NCBI RefSeq assembly: GCF_028858725.1
Contig: NC_084773.1
Span: 3,400,350 to 3,464,349 of the forward strand
Length of the DNA stretch: 64,000 bases
Direction of reading: 5' to 3'
Origin: Colius striatus
Lineage: Eukaryota; Chordata; Aves; Coliiformes; Coliidae
Shown here: one piece after another, positions 1 to 13,083 of the stretch
Numbering within the stretch: the stretch's first letter is position 1
How the letters are laid out: each line of letters begins with the position of its first letter
Notes under the pieces: generated by a model
What the model was told of the DNA's origin: nothing
The model's input: the letters and a program-made list of their open reading frames with translations, nothing else
Databases searched by the model: none
Program-made: the position numbers and the translations under genes

Positions 1-3000
1 AACAGGGAAATGCTTTTAGTTACTGTTATTGCCAAAGCTACTCCCCAAATGGCAAAGGGCACAAGAATCCTGTGGCGACTGTGAGCTCAGTGCCCGAGTG
101 GAAGAGCAGCGCCTAAGCAGCACCTTCTGCGGGTTCCCCTTCCCCTCGGCGCCGTGGCTTCGCTTCCCGCGGCTGCCTCGGCACTGGCTGCCGGCAGGCG
201 CTGAGCTGCTCACCGGGAAGCGCAAGAAGGGCCTTTGGAAGGGCCTTCCCCCGGCTGACAGCACAGGGAAGTGCAGGAAGGGCCTTGGGAAGGGCCTTCC
301 CCCAGCTGACAGCACGCTCCTGTCAGCGCCCATCGCTGAGCCTCTTCCGTGTCTGCGGAGGAGGTGCAGGGTGAGGCCTCAGGCTGTGCGGGCAGCCTGT
401 GCCTCTGAGGCACACGGATTGCCTGTGGGTTTGTCTTCCAAATTCGGGTTTCTTTTCCCCCAAAGGGGACCACTGCAGTGAGCTTTTTAGCCCAGGTGCA
501 GTGCAGAGCTCCAGTGAGCCCAGGTGGGTCCTTTGCTCCAGCTCTGCCTCAGGAAGAGCCTGCCGGGAGTCACACCACTGCCCTCCCCAGCACAAGAGGA
601 GGATGAGGGCAAAGCACAGACTAGGCTGTGGCAGCTCTGAAAAAACTGAAAGGCCACAAAATGTTGTCTCCTCCTGGAGATCAGCTCTGACTGACAAAGT
701 GGCCTCACATTTAAGTGAGGCAGCCACGGCTGAACACAAGGCTGGCTCATTAATACAAAATTTGAATACTGCTTCAATTGGGAGCCAGAATTAGGCCCTT
801 ACTTTGTTTTTGTGGTGAATGGTTAGCAGCAGATCATTACTACTCATGGTTTGCCTGGGTGGGTGCATGTCACCCCTGCTCCCTGCACTGTGGCTCTGCA
901 GCAGCCAGAGCTGCTGCCACCTCTTCCCTTCTCTGGTTGAAGGATGTGTCCTGTCCTATCTCCCTTCATGCCATCATGGCTCTGCCTGTCTTTGGGATGC
1001 TTGAAGGTCCTGTCAGCAGTTTAAGTGCTCCAGGAGCAGAGTTATCCCAACTTCTTCAGGAGGCACTAATGCCAAGAGCAGGATGGGTGTAGCAGCTGCG
1101 CTGGGGAAGGAGTGCAACGCTGCTCTGGGCATGTGCTGTGGAGGACACTGCTCTGGGGGCATGCTCTGGGAGAGGGACACTGCTCTGGGGACATACTGTG
1201 GCAGAAGCAGCTGCCTGCAGGGACAGGGAATAGGCAAAGACCACAGCTGCTGTTCCTGGGGGCTGCTGGCTGCCAACCCTCCGCCTGCACATTGCAGTCG
1301 GGCTTGCAACAGCCATGGCAAGGGCATACAGGAGATGCAGGCACAGACAGCAGCACCTTGAGGTTCCTGGCTTTGGTGTTTGCTCCAGGTGTGAAAAACT
1401 CACAAAGCCCTGGGCTGATGGAAGAAAGAAAATCGTCACTGGGAGTTCATCTTATCTGAGACCATCATGCACACTCAGGAACTGTGCAACTCAATTGCCC
1501 TGCTTAGCCAGAAGTTAAATCCTCTCTAAAGTTTATTTCCTGTCTTTATAGCAACTGTCTGTCCCTTTATTTTCACTGAAAGCTGCAGGCGTGCTAAAAA
1601 TAATTTGTGGAGCAATTCTTGTCACAGATTGTATAACAATGGCAGGCTGAAGTCAGGGCAGTCAGGGAGTGAAGGATGCCTCCTTGGCCAGTCTCTCCTC
1701 ATCAACTCCCATCACTTTTAACGTTACATTTTGTGCTGAAGCGTTTGCTGTTCCTCGCAGCCGAGAAGAGCTGACGGCTCGCATTGTTGTTACCTTGAAA
1801 GGGCAGTTATCATGGTTAATCCACCCTCCAAGGTTTTTCCTCAGGATGATTATTGTTTCGGTGATTCATCTTGCAGACCCTGCCCTTCCTTACTCGCACA
1901 AAATATCCTACTCCCTGCAATATTCCTGGGTCAGGCTCGTGCCACACATGTGACTTCCTCTCGGGCACGCAGACAAGACAAGATGGATGGAAAGGTCGGC
2001 CCCGGTGGGGCGGCTCCGTGGGTCGCCCCTGGGATGTTATCAGATGGGTGAAGGTTTGAGGGGCTGCACGGCAGCGGGGTGGCACGCTGGGCTCCACTTG
2101 TGCTCCTCGTGGGGTGGGGGCAACGGTGCCTCTGTTTGTTATGCTGGAAAATTTCACTGCTCCTGTCTTCAGTGGAAAACATTATCACCAGCACATCCTG
2201 GCATGTAATTCTGCTTCATTTGTTATTGTCTAGCACTGGCATAATGCTTATGGTGCATTTCTAAGGTACTTAGAGAGGGCTGGGCTTTTTCAAGGAAACA
2301 TAACTCACAGGGGACAGGGGAGGGAGAATCCTGAAAGGCTGTGTCAAAAATGGAGTCAAACTTTACAGAATGTGACAAACATAACCTGTGCAGGCTTTAA
2401 TATGAGCTCTGCATGGCCGGATGGCTACAGGGAAGAGAATGTGCCCAACAGGCAAGAGGCCTGGGCTCTGCTTTTCCTGCTGACTTGCCTGCCAAGGGCT
2501 GTTTGTAAATCCTGTGCTTCCCAGTTTGGGTGCAAACCACCACATTTTGTAGCAGCCAGATGTTACCCAACACTTGTAGCTGTCTGCTCTCAGGTTCCTT
2601 TTCAGGATGCAGCAGCTGGATGAAACCCAGTGATGTGAGCAGGAAGGCAGATAGGAAGCTTGGTTTGGGTTGCCTGTGTCTCGGGCAGCTGAGCTGTCCC
2701 TTTGCTCACAGCAGGGCTCCTTACAGACTCTGAGCACCTGCATCAGGCTGCCAGCTGCGACATGTCTCTGGTGGAGTGAAGCTATGCCCACACCAGTTGC
2801 CTTCACCACCTGCCTGTTCCACCTCCTTTAGCCAAATTCCTCTGGTGAATCGGATTGTACTTTGCCAGACTCCCCCAGTGAGCTGGCAGCATACTTCAGT
2901 GGCACCCTATCAGCGAGCTCACACAGCACAACGCCTTTCCCTCTCGCACACAGGCGGAGCGCGACACGCGTCTCCAAACACGGGTGGGGTAACTTTGGGT

Positions 3001-5380
3001 ATCAAGAAATGCCAACCAGCACACCTGGTGTTCACACACAAAGGGAAACCCTGCACCTGTACCAGCCAAAACAAACTGGGAACACATTCCTCAGGCTGAA
3101 GAGCTGTCCTGGAGCCAGCACCAGCCAGGGAAGCCCGGGAGGTGTGAAGAGCCCTGAACTGTTGAGCAAGGAGTGATGGACTCCTGCATGTAGTGAGCAG
3201 CTTGGGTGATCTTTATGGGACAGAAGCAGTTCCTCCTGAGTGATGCAACTATTTTCAACACCAAATTAATTTTGTGCATGATGGTAGCCTTACCACCCTT
3301 CACTGCACACTATACAGTCAGAGCTCTTTCATGTAAGAAAGTGGAATAGGGATTTTTATTCTCGTGTTTCCTTGAAAAAGTTACTATGAACAGTGATCAC
3401 AATGATTTGCTTTGAAACTTCTCCCACAAGCCCTCACTTAACACTTACAGTTTCTTTGAATGTGCAACACCAACAGTTCAGAGGGCTGGGGCTTTACTGA
3501 CAGGACAGAAATTCAATCTGTTATTGCTTCCTCGACAGCAAAAGATGTCGAATACTTGGAATTTTTTTGGGGGGTGGGGGCACAAGAGTTCTGAAGCAAC
3601 ACTTCAAAGAGCAGTTCCCTGGTCAAGTAAGGCTGCTTTCAGTGCCCAAAGTATCAAAATCAGTTTTGTTTGCTTCTACAGTGCTAAAATGAAAGCACTC
3701 CCACTGTACAGGTACATCTTTTATAGATTTGCTTAGGTCTTTCCTACTGTGCAATACCCAAGCAGTGTCCCTGACCACAGGATGGTAACTGCACAAACTC
3801 ATGAGCTACCCAAGCAGTAACATCCAGTAAGTGTTGCAACCAGTAAAGAATCTAAAAATCTAAAGGAAGGGAATTGGGGAGGTCCATTCACTGTGTTTTA
3901 TGCTTAGGCAGTAGAGAAAATAGTTTTGTTGGGTTAGTTGTCTCATGGCAGGTAACTATTTAGGAAGGCTTAGCTGGAACTGAGTTTTGATGAGTCTCTC
4001 AAAGGCACATATTACAAGAAGCTATCTATTAACTTTATGTTTGGTATCAGATACAACACTGCAAGATTTGTATGCAACTGTCACAGTAACCTATAGTGCA
4101 AATCCACATTGGGGTTCTTTTAAGAGCTTCAGTGACCACAAGCAGAAACGTGGAACCTCAATACCAAGTTACCACCTCAACAACAGTATCTGCATGTTCT
4201 GCTCTCAGGAGACTAAAAATAGAGCTCTGCCCATTTGTTTTGCTTTGTGAGTGGCAAACACTCCCTCACCAGCCCTAAAAAAGAATTTACATACAGAGGG
4301 TGACACACCACCTGATCTCACTGGTGTATCTCATGAGGTCATCTGTGGGGGACAAAGAAGCAGCATCATTTTTGAAGTCTTTTTGCCAACCTCCCTGGCC
4401 ACAAACCAATATCAGAAAATACTGAGGTGCACATCTGCAGACCAACCTAAATGTTCAGATCCCAAATCTACAGTAAACCTCAAGTTCATCATCCATAACA
4501 AAGTTCTAAGAGGGTTTCACCTGTGCAGTCATTTAATACCACTCAGCGGTATGCTGGCTAAAGGGCAGGATGTTTTTCTGGGTGCATTGAGCTCCGTGTC
4601 TTTAAACAGAGAGCTTGTGGAGAATCAAACCTTTCAGTTCTATTTAATTAAGCTTTGTTTTCTCTTATTGTAGGAAAAACAGTTGTCATGGCTTATCTTT
4701 GTGACAGTGAGCATTTAGTGCTGGAAAGTTAATGTTTGTTACTGGTGCTGCATCTCCTGATGGCACCGATACAGCCCGGAATGGGCAAGAGGTGAGAAAA
4801 CACAGGACTTTGCCTGTTTTTCTCTTCCCTTAAAAAAGAAATGTAAGGCCCAAACCCATCTTGCAGTACTTATGCCCTTAATGTGTACACCCTCTGTTTT
4901 TTACATAATCCCACTCCACTCAGGAAACAACAACTGTGGTCCCAGAACATCAGCTTTCAGCAGATAGTGTTTAACGCACTAAATTCTTTCCAGCTCAGAG
5001 TGAACTCTGCTAGAAACGCAGATGACTGCATAAAAACATGGAAAGGTACCAGTCACTCGTCTCTTCAAATGTCTTCATATGATGTAACAGCCTTACACAG
5101 AAATCTCTAGATATTGGGGTTGCTGATGACCATTTTTGTTCAGGGCCTAATTTAAAACACTGTAGAACAAAAAGCAGCACATTAATGACAGACAAGTATC
5201 CCAGTGCTGCCTGATCTGGAAAATAAAGACAAAAGGAACAGAGAAATGGGGCAGTTTGTGTGACAATTCACTTTGCTGTTCTGCTGTGGGTGGCTCTTTG
5301 CACAGGATGGGTCATCTAGTCACAGAATTTGTAAGGAATCCAAAAGCAGCATTTGATTCTTTTCTGTGGCTTATTTTGAT
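1..5380. other. Left-edge non-coding region
   Basis: I see no supported gene, RNA or recognisable mobile element here. The first 1.3 kb is moderately GC-rich and contains short internal repeats (see the direct repeat at 225-316, and loose repeats of CTGCTCTGGG at about 1110-1190). The longer open frames, for example plus-strand 4251-4673, have no recognisable domain, no convincing splice context and no family resemblance. Confidence 0.5.
225..316. repeat. Two-copy direct repeat, about 50 bp period
   Basis: Two adjacent imperfect copies share the core AAGGGCCTTCCCCC followed by GGCTGACAGCAC or AGCTGACAGCAC. Each copy also contains an internal AAGGGCCTT doublet. It is a short GC-rich tandem duplication with no visible coding role. 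Confidence 0.6.
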
Positions 5381-5386
5381 GGAGGG

Positions 5387-5922
5387 TTACTCTGCCCTGG
5401 TGAGGCCTCATCTGGAGTCCTGTGTCCAGTTCTGGGCTCCCCAGCTCCAGAGGGACAGGGAACTGCTGGAGAGAGGCCAGTGCAGGGCCACCAAGATGAT
5501 CAGGGGACTGGAACATCTTTCGTATGAGGAAAGGCTGCGGGAACTGGGGCTGTTTAGTCTGGAGGAGACTGAGGGGGGATCTTATTAACATTTATGAATA
5601 TCTAAAGGGTGGGTGTCAGGAGGTTGGGACATCTCTCTTTTCTATTGTATCCAGTGACAGGACAAGGGGTGTTGGGATGAAGCTGGAACACAAAAAGTTC
5701 CACTTAAACATAAGAAAAAACTCTTTCAGTGTTTCAGTGAGGGAGCCCTGGCACAGGCTGCCCAGGGAGGGTGTGGAGGCTCCTTCCTTGGAGGTCTTCA
5801 AGACCTGCCTGGACATGTTCCTATGCGACCTGATCTAGGTGACCCTGCTTCTGCAGGGGGGTTGGACTGGATGATCTCTCAAGGCCCCTTCCAACCCCTA
5901 CCATTCTATGATTCTATGAAAA
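5387..5922 (+). mobile_element. CR1-type LINE 3' end, plus orientation
   Basis: A truncated copy of the common avian CR1 3' region. It begins within the sequence translating to the familiar ALVRPHLESCVQFW peptide, runs through the 3' untranslated part and ends at the diagnostic ATTCTATGATTCTATG tail near 5905-5920. CR1 elements are non-LTR retrotransposons that are nearly always 5' truncated in birds. Frames open in this interval belong to the element, not to a host gene. Confidence 0.9.
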
Positions 5923-8900
5923 CAGACTGGAGAGGGGCTACAAAGTGCTCAGCCCAATTCTGCTGTCCCCCCAAGCTGAAGAACTGTGCTCAGAATCAAA
6001 CTTGCTGACCAGCACTTTGGTCTTTATTTTTATGTCTGGAAATGAGTTTCTGAGCACCGGTGACCCTAAAACTAATCCTGTCACAGCTGCATAGAAATGC
6101 AGTGGTAAAATACCTGAGACACCCATCTGTGAGGCAGCAGTGAAATGCACTGGCAGAGAAGGATGTTTTGTGTACAGCTGTGTTTCACGTGGAACCAGAA
6201 ATTGACTGAATTTCACAGGACTCAGGTGCTGCTCCAAAATACCAAAGGAAATGAGGTAGAGGGCTATTGGGGAGGGAGTTGTCCTTTCTGTACTTCAAGA
6301 GAAACTGACAGGAAAACTCCTGGGTTGCCCCTACTGAAATACACCAGTCTGCAGTCACCCAATAAGATGTGAAGGGCAAGCAATACAGTGCGTGCTTTTT
6401 CTTTAATAAGGTAATCTTTGGAGGGAATTTCTTGGCCAGGTTTCAGAAGTTCTGAATCACAGTGGAGAGCCCTGAGTCACAGCAATCCAGCAGGGACAAG
6501 GGGCCAACCACAGCTGAAACACGGAACAGAAAACAGGGGGTTGACTAAGAACAAAAACAGCATCACACACCCGAGAGGGGTTTTACCAACGTCCTTCCGA
6601 ATTTCCTATGGTCTCATTCAGCTCAGTGTGGATCAACTAACGACACTGGGAGAATTAACTCTGTGTGACATGGTTACTAATGGGGTATCCTGCTCCTCTT
6701 GGGTAGGGTAAGCAGACATGGTCAAGCTCCTCGAAAGAAATGCCACTTCTGAAAGCAGAGAGCAGCTCACTGCATCTTCCACTTCACCACCCTCCTGCAG
6801 CCTGGCTGCCCCCTCCCAAAAAAGCCTTCCCTAGCTGGGAGGAGATCAAATATAACAACATTACTAATGCTTATTAATCTCTCAGCTACTAATTATCTCT
6901 ATGTCTTGATTCCCATAACAATGAGTTGGCTGTTCACCCTATTTCAATCACTTCCATTAAAGAAGGTATATGGACTCAAAGTGAACTTCTCTCCTGGGAT
7001 GAAGGGAAGGATTTCCCTTGACTTTAGCTGAAACAGGGTTTAGACATGTCTGTGCCTGTCAAAGGACAGCTTTGCAGAGCTGCTTGCTGGCAATTCATCC
7101 ATTTAAAGTATCTCCACAACAGAGTTTTACATACTTCATTGCAAACTTTTGTGACAGTAGAAACTTTTTAGCAGCATCCTAACGAGAAGCACCTTTCCTG
7201 CATTGGTTTCTGCAGCTGTGCATCACCTCCTTCATTCCAGCATGTACTGGAAAGCAGTGGATGCCAGCTGATGAAGGAACAATCAGCATGGTATTACATC
7301 AGTCTCTAAACAGCTTTGGTCTTTCTTTTGTAAAGCACTAAGGAAAGTCTTTGACTGTTCTCATTTTGGCATAAGATACGCTGTAGTTTTACGAACCAAG
7401 TCCTAAGGGCATCGCTTGTGGCTTAATCAGGCAGGATGGTAGTGACAAGCATGAGCTTATTGACTCTGCACAAACCTTTGTGTGCGAGTTGGGAAGTTCA
7501 AATGACACCTCTCCCTTTTTCTCCCTCATCCCTCAATTTTACAGAGCTACTGCAGGAGGAGCCACTCACACACTAAAGATTTCAGATGTGACTGGCTTAA
7601 TGAGCATTGAGGGATACTGGGAGTGATTTACTACTCCTTACTACTTTCACCCAGCAATGTAGCTGTTGGGAGCACTGAGACCACAGGTATCTCCAAAGGT
7701 AATGTATTAAGAGTGTGTAATATATTAAGTAACACATACAGGGACTTAAAATCCCTCTCAGAACTGGGACTAGCAACTGCATCAGTTGATCCTTCTCTCT
7801 AGTTTTATGCTGTGCTGGGTTTAACTCATCACAGCTCAACATTGTTCATATAAGGAGTTTTAATGTCAAAGGAAGTATTTTTTCAGTAAAACTCTCCTGT
7901 TCCAGAAGGACCTTTTCAGCCACCAAAAATACAGTCCTTAATAGCATTACATGGCTTGTAATAGCTTTATGTTGAAGAAGGCTTTAGTACAACAGGCTGA
8001 AATCAAACAGTGTCTTGTTTTCCAAAGCCTGTGAGCCCTGTTCACTGCAGAGGTTTTAAATGTCTGAAACAAACTAACATGAAAATCAAATTCCAGTAAG
8101 ACCATCTATGCAGTAAGAACAAATCTGACTTCAACAGGACATACACTGACATCTGATGCTTCCAGCAGCTCCTGTCGTGACTCACTGTTAGAGAACTATG
8201 CCATTAAATATACAACTAAGCTTGTTAGGTGGAATGTGCTTTCTTGACTAAACCAAACCATCTCATATGTTGGGCTCCTTAAAAGCTTAGCAGAAGTCTG
8301 AAGGCCACACCATGCACTGATGCCTCTAGAATTGAGGGATTTCAATCATGTTTTTGGGAGTCAGCTGAAGCTGCTAATACTCAGCTGAACTTGTCCCACT
8401 TGCCTGTTTTGACCAGTGTAGGAAGGACTTTCCTTCTTTTCCCCCTCCCCACCCCCTTTTTCACTTACATCTATCAGGTCTATAGTTTGCCTGGTAAAGC
8501 CAAAGGGAGATGAACCACCTATATGCAGCTATGACCAAGTCCAGCCTGCTGGTTACCAAGGGAGAGCAAGGTTTTTTGGCATAAGGATGATGAGGATTTG
8601 AAATCACCACAGTATTGGATCTGGCACTCAAGGGATCTAAACAAAACATGAAAACTCTCAGTGCATGTTGCTAACATTTCCCTCCACACATTTGATAGCT
8701 AAAGGTTAATTCCTTGCATCTGTGCTCAGAGGTTGGATACAGAGACACAAAGGAAAACCAACAGTTCAGAATGCAAACTGCCCAACCAACCTGGAAAACC
8801 CCAGCAGAGAGCAACCTTCTGAGGGAGGGTAAAACTCTGCAGCACCTACCTATGGTGAAAGCTGTTCTCTGGGGGAGCTCTACTATCACCTGCATAGCAC

Positions 8901-10700
8901 AAACCAGAGAAAATAACCTTTTTCATTCAATTTCTTGCCTGTCACAATCCCAGCCCTCAACATGAAGCAGGAATTTTTAACACAGGCAGTTCGTATACTG
9001 AGAGCACAGCCCAAGGGCCCAGAGTCCCCTTTGGAAGCAGAAGGATGATTATTAGCAGCATTTTCCCTTACAGAAAAACCTCACCAGTCTCGGGTTTCCC
9101 ACTGCCAGGAAGATTTCAGAGTACACCTTCCTGCATGGAAGGATACAGAACAGAAATAAGGGGATGTGGATGTGTGTAGAAGCTGTATTCTGGTTTTGGA
9201 GCTCGACTGGAAAGTTTCCAAGACCACCATGACACAGTTACTTCAATATGGGTGGCAAACATGTCTCTGCTGTTACTGAAACCTTTCTGCACTGTTTGCT
9301 GTGCATTCTTTAACTCCTCTTTCTTTACTTGAAGGATTCCTGCTGTGTTACTGCCTCATCCTTGGACTCCTCTCTGAATATACATATGGAAAGAAGCAAA
9401 CAAACCCTGTGCTGTGTTGAGCAGATACCATTTACTAGGTGGAGCTCACTGAGAAGGCAAGGTAGTGAATAATCTGATGAGGCTGCTAAAACCACAGCGT
9501 AATTCCTTCCTAGTTTTGAGCCTTATCATTTAATCAAGCTGCTTCCAACTGCAAGAAGATAAATGCCTGTACCTGTTATAGGCAAGACAGAATCAGTAGA
9601 AAGATGGGGGCCAAGGGTCAGCACCCTTAGATAAAGGGAAGAACTAATTAACCATTTTAAAAATTACTTTAGCAATATTACCTTCCTCTCTGAAGATACA
9701 ATCAGAGCCACTCGGGGCACGGCATGAGGTGGGATGAAGCAGAACCAATACACAGCAGCTCTCTGCAGTGATCACAATACACTGAGAGCCTAAAGAGACA
9801 TTAATCCTCAAATTCATGTACTTTTGCCTAGGAATCCCTTAGGACTCTGTAAAGAGGGGCTGGTTTTAATGCTTATAGAAAAAAAGCTAGCTCTGCTAAC
9901 AATGGTGAGATTAGAATCTCCGTTTCTGTTGAGGTTATAATCTCTATTTCTGAGCCAGAGAGTAAGAAGTTACTTCCTGCAGTACACTGTTAAAAGAAAT
10001 CCAGCAGCACCCAGAGCAAACATCAAGTGTTACAGTAACAGAAGGGGTGAAATAGACACACCAAGCCTAAAACTTGCGTATCACTTCAAATTTAACAGAA
10101 ACCAGCTACTACTCCTTCTCATCTAGGACCCAAGCTCCACTTACTTCTCTCACAAAAGGGCCTTCACAAATGTGACAAGTATAATGGGACTATCACAGTT
10201 GGAGTGGCCAGCACAGATTAAGGCTTTTATAAGCACACTCCTTATAAAATGTAAAGTACATTAAACCTTTTAAGGCATTTTGTACTGCTAAAAATCAAAT
10301 TCATTGCTATGGCTTCTCTGCCTGAATCTTACTTGTTGATGCCTCACCAGTTGCACTTACACATAAACCCAAGGTGCAGTTAAGACTGGTAGAGCTCACC
10401 TTCTTAAAGGCTAGATTTTTATGCAGCAGTTTAAGCTTAGGCTCAGAAACCAGCTGTGGAGCAAGCTTAGTTCCTGAGTATTCATCAGCAATGTTGTAAA
10501 TGAAGACGTGCCTCTTCTCCCCAGTGAACTCTTGTGTCAAAGATCTTTAACAAAAGTCACAGCTAAAGCTAGAAGCATTTTTAGTTAACATCAGAATATT
10601 GGTTAACACCACCACAATGTCTGTAACATGGTCTTTACTTCAATAATGAAGCCACTGTGCTCCTGTAAAATCTACTTCTTTTGGAGAAAGTAACATCCAT
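5923..10700. other. Non-coding interval downstream of the let-7 cluster
   Basis: AT-rich single-copy sequence with no supported exon, hairpin or repeat. It lies 3' of the minus-strand let-7 hairpins and may include the tail of their primary transcript, but nothing in the sequence fixes its end. Confidence 0.4.
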
Positions 10701-10730
10701 TCGCTGCAGGAGTTGCACAAAATGCTGCAT

Positions 10731-10736
10731 TTTATT
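10731..10736 (-). promoter_or_regulatory. Candidate poly(A) signal (AATAAA) for the pri-let-7 transcript
   Basis: On the minus strand the reverse complement gives AATAAA about 0.8 kb past let-7d, in an AT-rich context. It is a positional candidate only; AATAAA is common in sequence this AT-rich. Confidence 0.2.
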
Positions 10737-11532
10737 AAATCAAACATGTACAATTAAATTAATACAAGATGTTCAATACAAGCACACTTAACATGTTTAC
10801 AATCTAGAACTCTCTCTTACTGTCAAAGTGGCTGGTGTAAGCAGAACATGTTAATGCTACAACATGCTCAGCAGTTAAGGTCTCAATGCCACAGTACAGG
10901 GTGCCCAGCTGAAGCCCTACCAGAACTACTGCTGGAGTGCAGTGTAATTACATAAAGAATAACCTTTTAACATACAATCCCCTGAGAGACAGACCATGCA
11001 AACATCCATTTCAACTGGCTGCAAACTTCCCTGCAAAATAATCCACTGAGAGCTTGTTTTATTAGGAATGCCTATACCTGTTGAGAAAGCATCAGCTTTC
11101 GGGTGAGCTGCAAGCTGATCCTTCTGGGGAACCAAAGCTTTAGTTTTCCCACTTGAAATGCACAAAGACAAAGGAAGATGGATTTCAGCTGCCTGTTTAA
11201 GCACTTAGTACCAAAACTGAATGTCAACAAGCACATACCACCTCTATCCTCATCACAGGGAACCAATCTTAGTTTTGAAGGAGCTGCCTTCCAAACACAG
11301 CCTCATACTTACCACAACCAGTGTCACCAAAACAGCAAGTGCAGCCCCGAATGCAGCATTTCACCCCCCTGAATTCCAGACAGCAGCACCACACTGGAGT
11401 TTGGCACCAAGTTTGCTGATACACTGGGTTACAGCCTCAATATACTTAGAAACAGCTCATCGTTTCTCTTCATGTACCAAAGCTGCAGAGGTGTTGGGCT
11501 GGAGCCAAATGGTCCTGGTGTTATAATAAAGC

Positions 11533-11619
11533 CCTAAGAAAGGCAGCAGGTTGTATAGTTACCTTCTTGTGAGCAAAATCCCTGCCCTAAAACTATGCAA
11601 CCTACTACCTCTTCCTAGG
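11533..11619 (-). ncRNA. MIRLET7D: let-7d microRNA precursor
   Basis: The minus strand forms the classic let-7d hairpin. The 5p arm AGAGGTAGTAGGTTGCATAGTT is at 11591-11612 and the complementary 3p arm is at about 11537-11558, separated by a GGGCAGGGATTTTGC loop as in vertebrate let-7d. The 3p arm reads CTATACAACCTGCTGCC, differing from the human arm I recall by one base (A for G). let-7 microRNAs repress targets such as LIN28, RAS-family and HMGA2 mRNAs and mark differentiated cells. This is the last hairpin of the three-member cluster, about 0.95 kb downstream of let-7f-1. Confidence 0.97.
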
Positions 11620-12565
11620 AGCCCAATGCTTCCTTTTTGCAGTTCTTCTGGCTTAGCAGCTGCTCTGTGGAATCAGTTTACCTTACCCAGCTGCTTTTGG
11701 TCTTCTGCCTTTAGGTGTGGGCACATCCTGCAAGCTTACACAGCTGCCACTGCTGGGGAAGTACTGAACCAGTCTGAACACTCCGGGATTAAATACTCCT
11801 GACTGGCTCCATTTTCACCTCTCACCCACTATGCTAAATCTTTCATCCCAAAAAGCCTTTTCATGCTTTTCTTTGCCACTACAGCAAGGTGCCAGCTGGT
11901 CATGCTAGTGCAGGGCCAGTGAGGCTGGGTACATCTGGGACGTCAGGAGGAAAAACAATGCAGTAAGCTGAAAATGTCTTTATATAAAAACAGTAACTAC
12001 ATCAGGGAAAAATTACAGTTCTGGATCTTGGATGCTCAAACTTGATAGCATTACATTCCACTGAAAAGGGGAGGACTCAGGTTTGGCCTCTCAACACTTT
12101 AATTTTGCATTATATTGCTTAAATCTCTTATGCTAAAGGGATTTGGAGGAAAATAAGTAGACATAAATAAGTGCAAGTTTTCCCTCTAACATCACTAAGC
12201 AGTTGGAGTTGTGGAATTTTAATGCATTACAGAAACTGGGGTCTCAATGAAGTGACAATATACAAATTAGAGCTACCTGTATTTTTACATTCAAAACCAA
12301 ATTGTTTCAGAGTAATTGCCACTCTATATCTACAAACATAGGCATTTTTGATATCCAGCCAGCACTGTGCCATTCACCTTGGAAGAAAAGTCAAATATTA
12401 GCCAAGAATATCTTTCGAGGGTTGCACCATTCACACTGACTGTTAATCCTGCAAATTCTGTCACTGATTACTCTGAAAGTTTACAACTCTAAATGTATCT
12501 GACAGACGTATTTTTACTCAGTGCAGACATGAATGACTGCAAAGGACCGTAGTTTGTTTTACTCC

Positions 12566-12652
12566 TCAGGGAAGGCAATAGATTGTATAGTTATCTCCTG
12601 AACAGGGTAAAATAACTACCCTACAACTATACAATCTACTACCTCACTCTGA
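12566..12652 (-). ncRNA. MIRLET7F1: let-7f-1 microRNA precursor
   Basis: The minus-strand hairpin has mature arm TGAGGTAGTAGATTGTATAGTT at 12625-12646 and star arm CTATACAATCTATTGCC at about 12573-12589. The loop contains the ACCCTGTTCAGGAG segment typical of let-7f-1. It lies about 350 bp downstream of let-7a-1 in transcription order, so the two are almost certainly processed from one primary transcript. The seed GAGGTAG is intact. Confidence 0.98.
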
Positions 12653-13003
12653 CAGAGAAGCATACTTCAGCCAAGAGCAGCTGACTCTTAAGTAGCTAGT
12701 TATAGTTTCAATGTTAAACAACACAACATCAGGATTGTTTGATTATCAGGTATTTGATTATCACACTCCACACATGTAGGGATCAATCTGTTCTTCATTT
12801 TGTACTCCTTAGAGATGAAAATCTGATGTAAAATGACAACACAGCTTTTCTGAGAACTGGAAAAATCTAAGCACAATTACCCCTTAGTGCTACAGAAGTA
12901 TCTTTTCCTATAAAGAAAGAAGCATTACTCAGCACATTAGTTCAGTAGAATCTGACATTGAGCTTAAAATCGAAAAGCTTCCATTGTTGACTTTCTGCTA
13001 CTT

Positions 13004-13083
13004 TAGGAAAGACAGTAGATTGTATAGTTATCTCCCAGTTGTGGGTATGATCCTAAAACTATACAACCTACTACCTCATCCCA
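13004..13083 (-). ncRNA. MIRLET7A1: let-7a-1 microRNA precursor
   Basis: The minus-strand hairpin has mature TGAGGTAGTAGGTTGTATAGTT at 13057-13078 and star arm CTATACAATCTACTGTC at about 13010-13026, the let-7a-1 form. It is the first hairpin of the cluster in the direction of transcription. Order and strand (let-7a-1, let-7f-1, let-7d) and the upstream neighbour PTPDC1 match the human 9q22.32 locus, which fixes the identity of the paralogue. Confidence 0.98.

Noticed and set aside
4251-4673. 140-codon plus-strand frame
   Set aside because: No recognisable domain, no splice or promoter context, and composition consistent with chance in AT-rich DNA.
5256-5838. Overlapping plus-strand frames of 104-110 codons
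   Set aside because: They are read-through of a CR1 3' end; the peptide blocks are standard CR1 text.
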